Shown piece by piece: positions 57,484 through 64,000 of a stretch of 64,000 bases of DNA. Made by a program: the position numbers and the translations under genes. The notes under the pieces are model-generated. The model worked only from the letters and a program-made list of their open reading frames with translations, had not been told where the DNA came from and searched no databases. Within the stretch, counting starts at the first letter, position 1; each line of letters opens with the position of its first letter. Location of the stretch: NCBI GenBank assembly GCA_029259655.1, contig JAJDET010000181.1, positions 1-64,000 of the forward strand, given 5' to 3'. The stretch is from Planctomycetota bacterium. GTDB lineage: Bacteria > Planctomycetota > UBA1135 > GCA-002686595.

Positions 57484-59328
57484 TTAGACCGTCGGGACCA
57501 GCCTCGGCATCGGCACGTCGTCCGTTCTTCGCGGGCGCAGCACCAGGTCCTCGCCTTCGCTCCGGTCGCGGAAGACGTGCAGGATTCGCGCGCGGCCGAT
57601 GTCCTCGTAGTCGGGCTCGGGGAAGCCCGTCAGGTCGGCCGTCCCGGTCGGGTCGTCGGGTGTGATCTCGTCGATGGCGACGCGCAGGCCGTTGAGGCCG
57701 CGGAAGTGGCGCTCCTCGGCGCGCTGGCCGCCGGCGTGGACGTCGTAGACCTCGAACAGGATCCCGTAGACGCGGCGGAGCTGCTTGAAGCTGACGGAGC
57801 GCTCGACGAAGAGGAGATCGACCTCGAGTGCTCGCATCACGCGGTGCGCGTGGCTCCGCGAGGCGAGCGGCAGGACGTCCCGGAAGGACGGCCCGACGGC
57901 GTAAGCGGTTTCGTCGCCCCCCGGCTCGAGCAAGAGGGAGCTGGAGAGCGCCTGGTGCGGATCGACCCAGAAACCCACGGCGTGCTCGAGCTCGGAGCGC
58001 CGCACCTTCCGGAACGCGCGCCGCAGACCGCGCAGCAAGTGCCGGCGACAGAGGACCTCGTGACGCCGCGCGAGCTTCCAGGCGAGCGTGTCGCTCTCGA
58101 GCTCGTTCGGGACGACCTCGATGGGCCAGCGTTCGGAGAGCGCGAAGGCATCTTGCGGAGCGACCTCGTCCACCAGAGCGATTCGCACGTCCGTCGGCGC
58201 TCCGCCGTCCCGATCGCCGAAGAGGACCCGGAACCCACGTGAGCCGAGCCCCGTCCTGGCCTGCCGTCGCACGCGGCCATCCTCGGTCGCGAGGCGGACG
58301 ACCGGACGCCGTCGGCGCTCCGGGTTCCCGGCGACGGCGCGCACGGCCCGGACCGTGTCGGCGAGCATCCAACCGGAGAACAGCACACACGTCGACCAGG
58401 CGAAGAAGGCCGAGACCATCCCCGTGAACGGCATCGTCGTCGTTCCCGAGGTGTCGACCGACATCCGCTCGCCCCCCGAGACGAGCGCGACGGAGAGAAT
58501 CGTGCAGCCGAGGAGGACGCTCTTCCAGATGCCGTAGAGGCCGAGGTCGAACACCGCGGGAGCCGCCGATCGGTCGCCGGTCGGGCGCCAGATCATCGCG
58601 AGCGATGGACGGCCCGGCAGCACCCGCGCAACGGATGCAACGACCAGCGCGCACGCGGCGACCGCGAGCGGTACCCAGCTCGGAAGCGCGTACGAGAGCG
58701 CCGCCAGGAGCACGAGGTAGCCCGCGACGAGGTGCCCCATGATCAGGAGCGACGGACCCGATGAACGCTTGCGGTCCTGGAGCCAGGTCAGGAGCATCAT
58801 CGGAGGGGCGAACACCGAGAACGAACCCACGAAGAGCAAGACCCAGAGCGGCGTGAGCAGGAGGAAGTAGAGCGCTCCGCTCACCGTCGTCACCACGGCC
58901 CGGGCGTCGCCCGGCAGGTGCGCTCGGAAGAGGAACAGGACCGCCGTCGTGGCCAGCGCGAGGAGCGCGGATCCGAGGAGGATCGGCGGGATGCACCGCG
59001 GCAAGGGCGGCTCCCGCCGGAGGTCGCTCCCGGCCTCGAACCCGAGTCCCTCCAGTCGCGCGAGGAGCCCCTCGAGCGGCCGCACCACCACGGCCTCGAC
59101 GAACGCCAGGGGCTCGAGCGTGTGCTCGCGCCACGTGAAGGCGCCGAGGGCGATCAGCATCAGGATCACGGCCGAGTCGCCGACGTCGGAGGTCGACGTG
59201 CGACCGAACACCTCGAGCGCGACGAAGACCCCGATCCACAGGGCGGCGAGGGCCTGCCCGCGCTCGGGCCGGAAGCCCGGGAGCGACCGGGAGAGGAGCT
59301 GCGTCAGGGGCTTCGTGGACCAGGCCAT
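57484..59328 (-). CDS. Multi-pass membrane protein of unknown function
   Basis: 614 residues. About seven to eight hydrophobic segments occupy the first 370 residues (ALAALWIGVFVALEVFG, AVILMLIALGAFTW, ILLGSALLALATTAVLFLF, ALYFLLLTPLWVLLFVGSF, LVAGYLVLLAALSYAL, VPLAVAACALVVASVA, VLLGCTILSVALVSG, FFAWSTCVLFSGWML). A soluble C-terminal domain (about 385-614) with several strand-like stretches (FRVLFGDRDGGAPTDVRIALVDEV, EVYDVHAGGQRAEE) follows. No family or catalytic motif was recognised. The gene is convergent with the toxin gene, 13 bases away. Confidence 0.72.
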   Translation of the reverse strand: MAWSTKPLTQLLSRSLPGFRPERGQALAALWIGVFVALEVFGRTSTSDVGDSAVILMLIALGAFTWREHTLEPLAFVEAVVVRPLEGLLARLEGLGFEAGSDLRREPPLPRCIPPILLGSALLALATTAVLFLFRAHLPGDARAVVTTVSGALYFLLLTPLWVLLFVGSFSVFAPPMMLLTWLQDRKRSSGPSLLIMGHLVAGYLVLLAALSYALPSWVPLAVAACALVVASVARVLPGRPSLAMIWRPTGDRSAAPAVFDLGLYGIWKSVLLGCTILSVALVSGGERMSVDTSGTTTMPFTGMVSAFFAWSTCVLFSGWMLADTVRAVRAVAGNPERRRRPVVRLATEDGRVRRQARTGLGSRGFRVLFGDRDGGAPTDVRIALVDEVAPQDAFALSERWPIEVVPNELESDTLAWKLARRHEVLCRRHLLRGLRRAFRKVRRSELEHAVGFWVDPHQALSSSLLLEPGGDETAYAVGPSFRDVLPLASRSHAHRVMRALEVDLLFVERSVSFKQLRRVYGILFEVYDVHAGGQRAEERHFRGLNGLRVAIDEITPDDPTGTADLTGFPEPDYEDIGRARILHVFRDRSEGEDLVLRPRRTDDVPMPRLVPTV

Positions 59329-59529
59329 GGGGAGCGTGGAGCCGATCGGCCCCGTTCCACCCCGATCCTAAGCCCGGGAGCTCTCGAGGAGCCCTTTTCT
59401 CGGCCGTCCGAAACCATCCCGCCCGAGCGGACACGAACGGCGGGGGCGTCCCGGTCCGGCTCCGTGACGCCCGGTCCCTACCATTTCAAGCCGCGGGCCC
59501 GCTTTGGCCCGCCGATCGAGGAGACGGGC

Positions 59530-62500
59530 ATGTTGATGAGATCGAAGTGCGTCCTCCCCCGGGCCGCCGCCGCCATCCTGGCCGGCGGGCTCCTGGCGAA
59601 CATCTCCGCTGCGCAGATGCAGTCGGCGCTCAACCCGGCGGCCGGGAAGGCGCCCCTGCAGAAGCCCGTCAACGAGGGCAGGGGCCTCGACACCGCGGAC
59701 CCGCTCATCGTCACCAAGGAGCCGCTCCCCGCGACGGCCGACTACGACGTCGTCGACAACGTCGAGGGTCCCTGGGTGGACATGCACTTCGCCTCGGTCG
59801 ACCCGATGATGCTCGTGAACGGGCCGACGCTCTCGCTCTATGCGCTGAACACGCACGGTTCCGAGCTGCTGCGATTCAGCAACCTGAACGGACAGCCTCA
59901 GGGCCGCGTGGCACTGCCCTGGGGACCCGTGTCTCTGGCTTCCTGGATCGACGGAGGCGGCAAGGAGTACGTGCTGGTCACGTGCCGCGGGAACTACTGC
60001 CTCGTGTTCGTCGACCCCGTCTCGGAGCGCATCGATGCGATCATCGAGCTGCCCGACGAGCCGGCGGACATCGAGGTCATCGACGAGCTCGGTATCGCGC
60101 TCGTGGCCTGCGCCTCGGTCGACAGCGTGGTGCAGGTGAACCTCGTTACGCGCGAGATCGAGGCCACCTATCCGATCCGCTCGAAGGCGCCGACCTTCCT
60201 GACGCGCGGCCCGGGGAACACGGTCCTCGCGGCGCCGATGCTCTCGGGCAACAACAGCACCGTGCACGTCGACGGGATCTTCCCGATCTTCGCCGGCTTC
60301 CTCGGCATCATGGACGGCGCCAACGGGCCGTGGATCAGCGTCGGGTTGCCCGACGAGGACCTGTTCCTGATCGACCCCGCGGCCGGGACCGTCACGCCGC
60401 AGGGGCGCGAGATCGGCACGATCCTCTTCGACCTCGAGGTCCATCCCGTCACCGGCGACGTGTGGATGCTCAACATGGAGGCCGACAACAAGGATCCGAA
60501 CAAGATCGGCGAGGCTGCACTGCAGGGCGACTTCATCGCGAACCGGATGTCGATCGTGACGCTGCCTACCGGCAGCACGCTGTCGGAGCCCAACAAGATC
60601 ACCGACCTCGACGCCCTGACCGTCGGCGAACCGATCGGGCAGCCCTACACGCTCGAGTTCTCGGCCGCCGGCTTCGCCTTCGTGGGCGGCGTCCTGACCG
60701 ACAACATCGTCGTCCTGGACCCGAACGGGGACGAGTTCGTGTACCTGGACGAAACCGACGGGATCCCGGACGGTGCGATCATCCGCGACATCGAGCTCGG
60801 GCTCTCCGAGACCACGCTGTTCGTCTACTGCTGGGGCACGAACACGATCGAGGTGATCCTCGTCAACCAGGTGCCGTTCCTGCACGTCGCGACGCTCGAC
60901 CTCGGCCACGACCCGTCGCCGTTCAAGCGCGGACGCGAGATCTTCTTCGACGGGAAGAACTCGGCCAACAAGAACTCGTCCTGCGCGAGCTGCCACATCG
61001 AGACGCGCACCGACATGCTCCTGTGGGACCTCTCCGACCTCCAGAAGGACGACAAGGGCCCGCTCGTCACGCAGACCCTGGCCGGCATCGACAAGACGCC
61101 GCCCTTCCACTGGCGCGGTGAGCGCCCGGGGTTGATCGACTTCAACGGAGCGTTCGACGGCCTGCTCGGCGGGGCGGAGCTCGACGAGACGCCCGGCGGC
61201 GACTTCGACGCCTTCCGGGACTTCGTGTTCTCGGTCCAGAACCCGGCGAACCCGAACCAGGACGACCGCCGGGTCCTGAACACCGAGCTCGCGGAGCCGC
61301 TGCGCAACGGCGGGATCGGTGACCCGATCCAGGGCCAGGAGTTCTACTTCACCGACGCGTCCGTCGGCCCGGAGACCTGTCAGGACTGCCACACCCTCCC
61401 GACCGGAGCGAGCGGCGACAGCTTCGGCGACCTCGGGACGAACCCCAACCCGCGCCGCACGAACCTCGACGTTCCGCACTACCAGGAGATCCACAAGAAG
61501 GAGCAGGAGATCGTCGAGATCACCTTCATCAACAACGCGACGCGCGACGTCGCGCTGCTCGGTTCCGGACTGGCCCACTCCGGGATCTTCGACGATCTGC
61601 TCGACTTCCACACGGCGGGCTTCGGCATGCCGTTCGCCGTCGAGAACTCGATCTTCGAGTTCGTGAACCAGATCGACCAGGGCATCGCGCCCGCCGTGCA
61701 CAAGGCGTACCTCGTCGACGAGGGAACGCTCGCGGAGGTCAAGCCGTCGATCGAGAAGTACCTCTTCTTCCAGGCCCAGAAGCGCAACTGCGACATCGCG
61801 GTCTGGGGCGAGGTGACGCACGGGAGCGACGCCGGCCCGAACCGCTGGTTCTACAACCGCGACACGGGGCTCTTCGAGTCGGAGGACTCGAGCTCGCCGG
61901 ATCGCAACATCGGTTTCTTCGTCGACGAGCGCGTCGTGCGAAACGGGACGTGGTTCACGTTCGTGGGGATGCCGGTCGGCTCGGCCGAGCGCTTCGCGGT
62001 CGACTACGACTCGGACGAGCTCCGCAACGTCGACGAGCTCGCCCTGGGGACGGATCCGATCGATTCCGACTCCGACAACGATCGCTGGCGCGACGGGCAC
62101 GAGGTGACCGAGGGCGGAGACCCGCTCGACGACCAGGTCGTGCCGAACGACACCACGCCGCCCGTCATCTCGAACGTGCGCGTCCTGTGGAACTCCGCGA
62201 AGCACGCCCGTGTCCAGTGGGAGACGGACGAGCCGACGGAGTTCCAGATCGAGTACTCGACGAACGTCCAGGAGGAGGTGCCTGCGGCCCCCGGGGGCGG
62301 AGGTGCGGCACCGGGCGTCCAGTTCGACGTGCGGACGGCGTTCCTTCCGCCGCTCGGTCCGAGCGGTCGCTACGTGAAGACGCACAGCGTGATGCTCACG
62401 GACCTCTTGCCGAGCACCGATCGCGTGCGCGAGTTCACCTACACGGGCGAGATCCGCGCCACGGACCTGGGCGGGAACACGACGATCGCCCAGCTCCCCG

Positions 62501-62997
62501 CCTTCACGACGCAGCGCTTCATCGTGTTCTCGGAGGACCAGGTGAAGCTCACGCGGTCCGAGGTCGAGAACCTCGCTCCTGACACGAGCTCCCTGAAGGG
62601 CGAGCTGGTCGTGGACGTCGTGCGCAAGACGCACGGCCCGCCGCACCCGCCGAAGGCGGGCTGGGTCGTCGCAGCGACGATCCACGTGAACGGCACGCAG
62701 ATCGACACCTGGACCGATCCGAGCGGGAACCCGACGGACTTCACGATCGCGGGGGTCGCCCCGGTGCTCGACGGTCCGTTCCTGACCGCGGTGACCGGCG
62801 CCGACGGTAGGGCGCGCGCCACCTTCGACATCCCGGGCCTCACGACCGGTGACGAGATCCTCTTCGTCATCGAGTACGTGATGGACCCGCCCCCCACGTG
62901 GCCGATCGACACCGACTTCGAGACCATCATCCACCAGCAGCGCTGGGACTTCACCGTGACGCCGAAGGAGGCGCGCACGGCGGAGACGACTTTCTAG
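59530..62997 (+). CDS. Secreted beta-propeller/dihaem cytochrome with calcium-binding and Fn3-like domains
   Basis: 1155 residues, signal ILAGGLLANISAAQ, ATG preceded by GAGGAG at 59518-59523. Residues about 70-460 are YVTN-like propeller repeats (LSLYALNTHGSELLRFSNLNG, YCLVFVDPVSERIDAIIELPDEPADIEV). Two haem sites follow: CASCH (Cys485, Cys488, His489) and CQDCH (Cys617, Cys620, His621), in a layout like dihaem peroxidase/MauG relatives. Asp-rich repeats DSDSDNDRWRDGHEVTEGGDP (about 855) suggest calcium binding, and a fibronectin-III-like domain is at about 880-1010. It may be an extracellular redox protein. A terminator follows. Confidence 0.85.
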   Translation: MLMRSKCVLPRAAAAILAGGLLANISAAQMQSALNPAAGKAPLQKPVNEGRGLDTADPLIVTKEPLPATADYDVVDNVEGPWVDMHFASVDPMMLVNGPTLSLYALNTHGSELLRFSNLNGQPQGRVALPWGPVSLASWIDGGGKEYVLVTCRGNYCLVFVDPVSERIDAIIELPDEPADIEVIDELGIALVACASVDSVVQVNLVTREIEATYPIRSKAPTFLTRGPGNTVLAAPMLSGNNSTVHVDGIFPIFAGFLGIMDGANGPWISVGLPDEDLFLIDPAAGTVTPQGREIGTILFDLEVHPVTGDVWMLNMEADNKDPNKIGEAALQGDFIANRMSIVTLPTGSTLSEPNKITDLDALTVGEPIGQPYTLEFSAAGFAFVGGVLTDNIVVLDPNGDEFVYLDETDGIPDGAIIRDIELGLSETTLFVYCWGTNTIEVILVNQVPFLHVATLDLGHDPSPFKRGREIFFDGKNSANKNSSCASCHIETRTDMLLWDLSDLQKDDKGPLVTQTLAGIDKTPPFHWRGERPGLIDFNGAFDGLLGGAELDETPGGDFDAFRDFVFSVQNPANPNQDDRRVLNTELAEPLRNGGIGDPIQGQEFYFTDASVGPETCQDCHTLPTGASGDSFGDLGTNPNPRRTNLDVPHYQEIHKKEQEIVEITFINNATRDVALLGSGLAHSGIFDDLLDFHTAGFGMPFAVENSIFEFVNQIDQGIAPAVHKAYLVDEGTLAEVKPSIEKYLFFQAQKRNCDIAVWGEVTHGSDAGPNRWFYNRDTGLFESEDSSSPDRNIGFFVDERVVRNGTWFTFVGMPVGSAERFAVDYDSDELRNVDELALGTDPIDSDSDNDRWRDGHEVTEGGDPLDDQVVPNDTTPPVISNVRVLWNSAKHARVQWETDEPTEFQIEYSTNVQEEVPAAPGGGGAAPGVQFDVRTAFLPPLGPSGRYVKTHSVMLTDLLPSTDRVREFTYTGEIRATDLGGNTTIAQLPAFTTQRFIVFSEDQVKLTRSEVENLAPDTSSLKGELVVDVVRKTHGPPHPPKAGWVVAATIHVNGTQIDTWTDPSGNPTDFTIAGVAPVLDGPFLTAVTGADGRARATFDIPGLTTGDEILFVIEYVMDPPPTWPIDTDFETIIHQQRWDFTVTPKEARTAETTF

Positions 62998-63029
62998 GGC
63001 GGCAGGCCCTCTCTCCCTCGGTTCTCCTG

Positions 63030-63061
63030 GGGCGGCGGACGTGTAGTCCGTCGCCCTTTTT
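63030..63061 (+). terminator. Rho-independent terminator of the cytochrome gene
   Basis: 63030-63040 pairs with 63046-63056 over 11 positions (one G-U wobble) around the loop GTGTA, followed by five T. It begins 33 bases after the stop. It is the only classic hairpin-plus-T-run terminator seen in the window. Confidence 0.88.
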
Positions 63062-63571
63062 CGTGGCGCGCGCGGCACCTGTGGAGAGGGCCAGGAGCTG
63101 CGGCCCCTGGCCCCCGAGAGTGGCCGGGTCCCCCCGCCTACTTCGCGCACCTCGCTCCCTGCAGCGGGCGCGCACGGGGGGACCCCGCACGGTTTCTCGT
63201 CACCCGCTTCTATCCCCGCACCCGCGTGAAGTTGCGCCGTGAAATCGGCGAAGTCGGGCGGCGCGCGTAGCGACCCCGAGAGGGCTGGGGAGGATGACCC
63301 CTTTTAAGTCGCGACGTAACCGTAGACGTCGTCCGCGGGTAGAAGGGGCGTACCGGAATTCGAATCCGCGGAAACGCGAAGGTCGCCTCACCTCGATCTC
63401 GGATTCCGGAACAGGGTCGGTCTCCGCCGGCCGCTCGCTCTCGAAGAACTGGGACCCGCACCGAGGCCGGAGCGTTGGGCCTTCCTCAACCCCTCGGCCT
63501 GCCTACTCCTCTCCTCCTTCAGCCGACTCCTTCCTCGGCGCGGGTCTCTCCCTCCAACACCTCGGTTCCGC
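63062..63571 (+). other. About 510 bases without a supported gene
   Basis: A 93-codon open frame (63294-63575) overlaps the next ATG as ATGA but is Arg/Ser/Pro/Gly-rich and carries no family signal. A TTCGAAT like a tRNA T-loop at about 63357 is not flanked by pairing arms. Nothing else was identified. Confidence 0.5.
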
Positions 63572-63814
63572 ATGAAGCGCCATCCCGACTTTCACGTCTC
63601 CGCCAGCTCGCCGCTCGGCGACCGCGACTCGTTTCTCGAGCTCCTCCTGAGTGAGGACCTCGACGCACTCTCGGCCGAGATCGGTGTCTCGGCCCGGACC
63701 CTCTCCCAGTGGCGCGGTACCGAGCTCCGGCGCGTGATGGCCGTCGTCGGCGGGCTGCCCGGCGAGGACCAGATCGTCGATCGCGACGTCTTCGAGCGCC
63801 GTCGGGCCGGCTAG
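63572..63814 (+). CDS. Small HTH-like protein of unknown function
   Basis: 80 residues. The centre (EDLDALSAEIGVSARTLSQWRGTELRRVM) has the spacing of a helix-turn-helix like those of transposase OrfA or Cro-type proteins. The C-terminus (GLPGEDQIVDRDVFERRRAG) is unremarkable. It has no clear ribosome-binding site and no neighbours to give context, so it may be a small regulator, a remnant of a mobile element or not a gene. I favour a real small gene because the helix pattern is specific. Confidence 0.45.
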   Translation: MKRHPDFHVSASSPLGDRDSFLELLLSEDLDALSAEIGVSARTLSQWRGTELRRVMAVVGGLPGEDQIVDRDVFERRRAG

Positions 63815-63883
63815 CCCCGTTTTCGGGAAGGCCGGGGACCCGGTCCCTGGAAAGGCCGCCGCTGCGGAGCTACGCAGGGTCGG

Positions 63884-63960
63884 CAGGGAGGGCGCCTTCG
63901 TCGGTCCGAGGTTGGAGTAGGAGCATGCACCACTCCCGGTCAGGCCAGATGCCCTCCCTG
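63884..63960 (+). repeat. 10-bp perfect inverted repeat with inner stem
   Basis: CAGGGAGGGC (63884-63893) is the exact reverse complement of 63951-63960, extendable by a G-U pair and a G-C pair in plus-strand RNA. Inside the 57-base loop GGAGT (63914-63918) can pair with ACTCC (63932-63936). It could be a structured RNA, a leader for a gene beyond the window, or chance. Confidence 0.35.
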
Positions 63961-64000
63961 TCTTCAGCTAGCGAAACGTGCCCGGGCTCCCGACGGGTCA

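Noticed and set aside
59368-63150. Very long minus-strand open frame (about 1260 codons) opposite the dihaem cytochrome
   Set aside because: Shadow of a GC-rich gene; the translation is highly charged and without any domain, while the plus strand has two haem motifs and a signal peptide.
63345-63375. tRNA-like TTCGAAT T-loop sequence
   Set aside because: The bases on each side do not form a five-pair T-stem, and no anticodon or acceptor arms are visible.
63294-63575. 93-codon open frame overlapping the small HTH-like gene as ATGA
   Set aside because: Low-complexity Arg/Ser/Pro/Gly translation, no ribosome-binding site and no family signal; the ATGA overlap alone is weak evidence.

Overview
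The window is very GC-rich DNA, about two thirds or more G+C by eye, densely packed with bacterial genes. Much of the coding capacity is exported: lipoproteins, large secreted cytochromes and hydrolases, and a sigma factor fused to membrane and periplasmic domains. Together with ECF sigma factors carrying long extra domains and many short-linker or overlapping starts, this points to a planctomycete-like bacterium. That is an inference from style and not from a marker gene. No rRNA, tRNA, CRISPR array, insertion sequence or phage was seen.

Left part (1-19.6 kb). A minus-strand set (MoxR AAA+ ATPase, nitrilase-type amidase, NAD synthetase, small HTH protein) ends at a long wobble-paired hairpin at the window edge. 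Next come a HAD phosphatase, a TPR lipoprotein, a sigma-70/carboxypeptidase-regulatory fusion, a secreted beta-helix protein, an exported methyltransferase and a single-chain fungal-type homoaconitase on the plus strand. A minus-strand run follows: long transketolase, shortened DUF3052, MsrA, MltA and a methyltransferase. A secreted subtilase then ends in a strong hairpin.

Middle part (19.6-39.8 kb). Three tandem alkaline-phosphatase-superfamily ('sulfatase') proteins have Thr where sulfatases have Cys/Ser. They are followed by a cytochrome c'-like lipoprotein, phosphopentomutase and a PLP-dependent aminotransferase. A CNT nucleoside permease and purine nucleoside phosphorylase are translationally coupled; with phosphopentomutase they make a nucleoside salvage route. 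A MacAB-TolC-like exporter (adaptor, ATPase, permease, outer-membrane factor) lies on the minus strand. A fusion of alkyltransferase-like and 2-oxoglutarate oxygenase domains, both tied to alkylation damage, follows.

The most striking block is 39,990-53,185: nine consecutive, tightly spaced, exported amidohydrolase-family genes carrying ten modules. Only two of the nine (47,825-50,346) keep an obviously complete set of metal ligands; the others have partly or wholly lost it. Several carry long Lys/Glu/Asp inserts or acidic tails. One contains a perfect A AAA AAG slippery heptamer whose -1 frame is open into the next gene. A hairpin covering the ribosome-binding region separates the block from an ECF sigma factor and a small membrane protein, a likely regulator pair. 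I read the block as a candidate heteromeric secreted hydrolase system of unknown substrate.

Right part (54-64 kb). A TrpD-like phosphoribosyltransferase homologue lacks the usual motifs and is coupled to a lipoprotein. A DUF433/PIN-like toxin-antitoxin pair sits in a locally less GC-rich patch with its own promoter. A multi-pass membrane protein and a 1155-residue propeller/dihaem cytochrome with a textbook terminator follow, then a sparse end with a small HTH-like gene and a structured inverted repeat.
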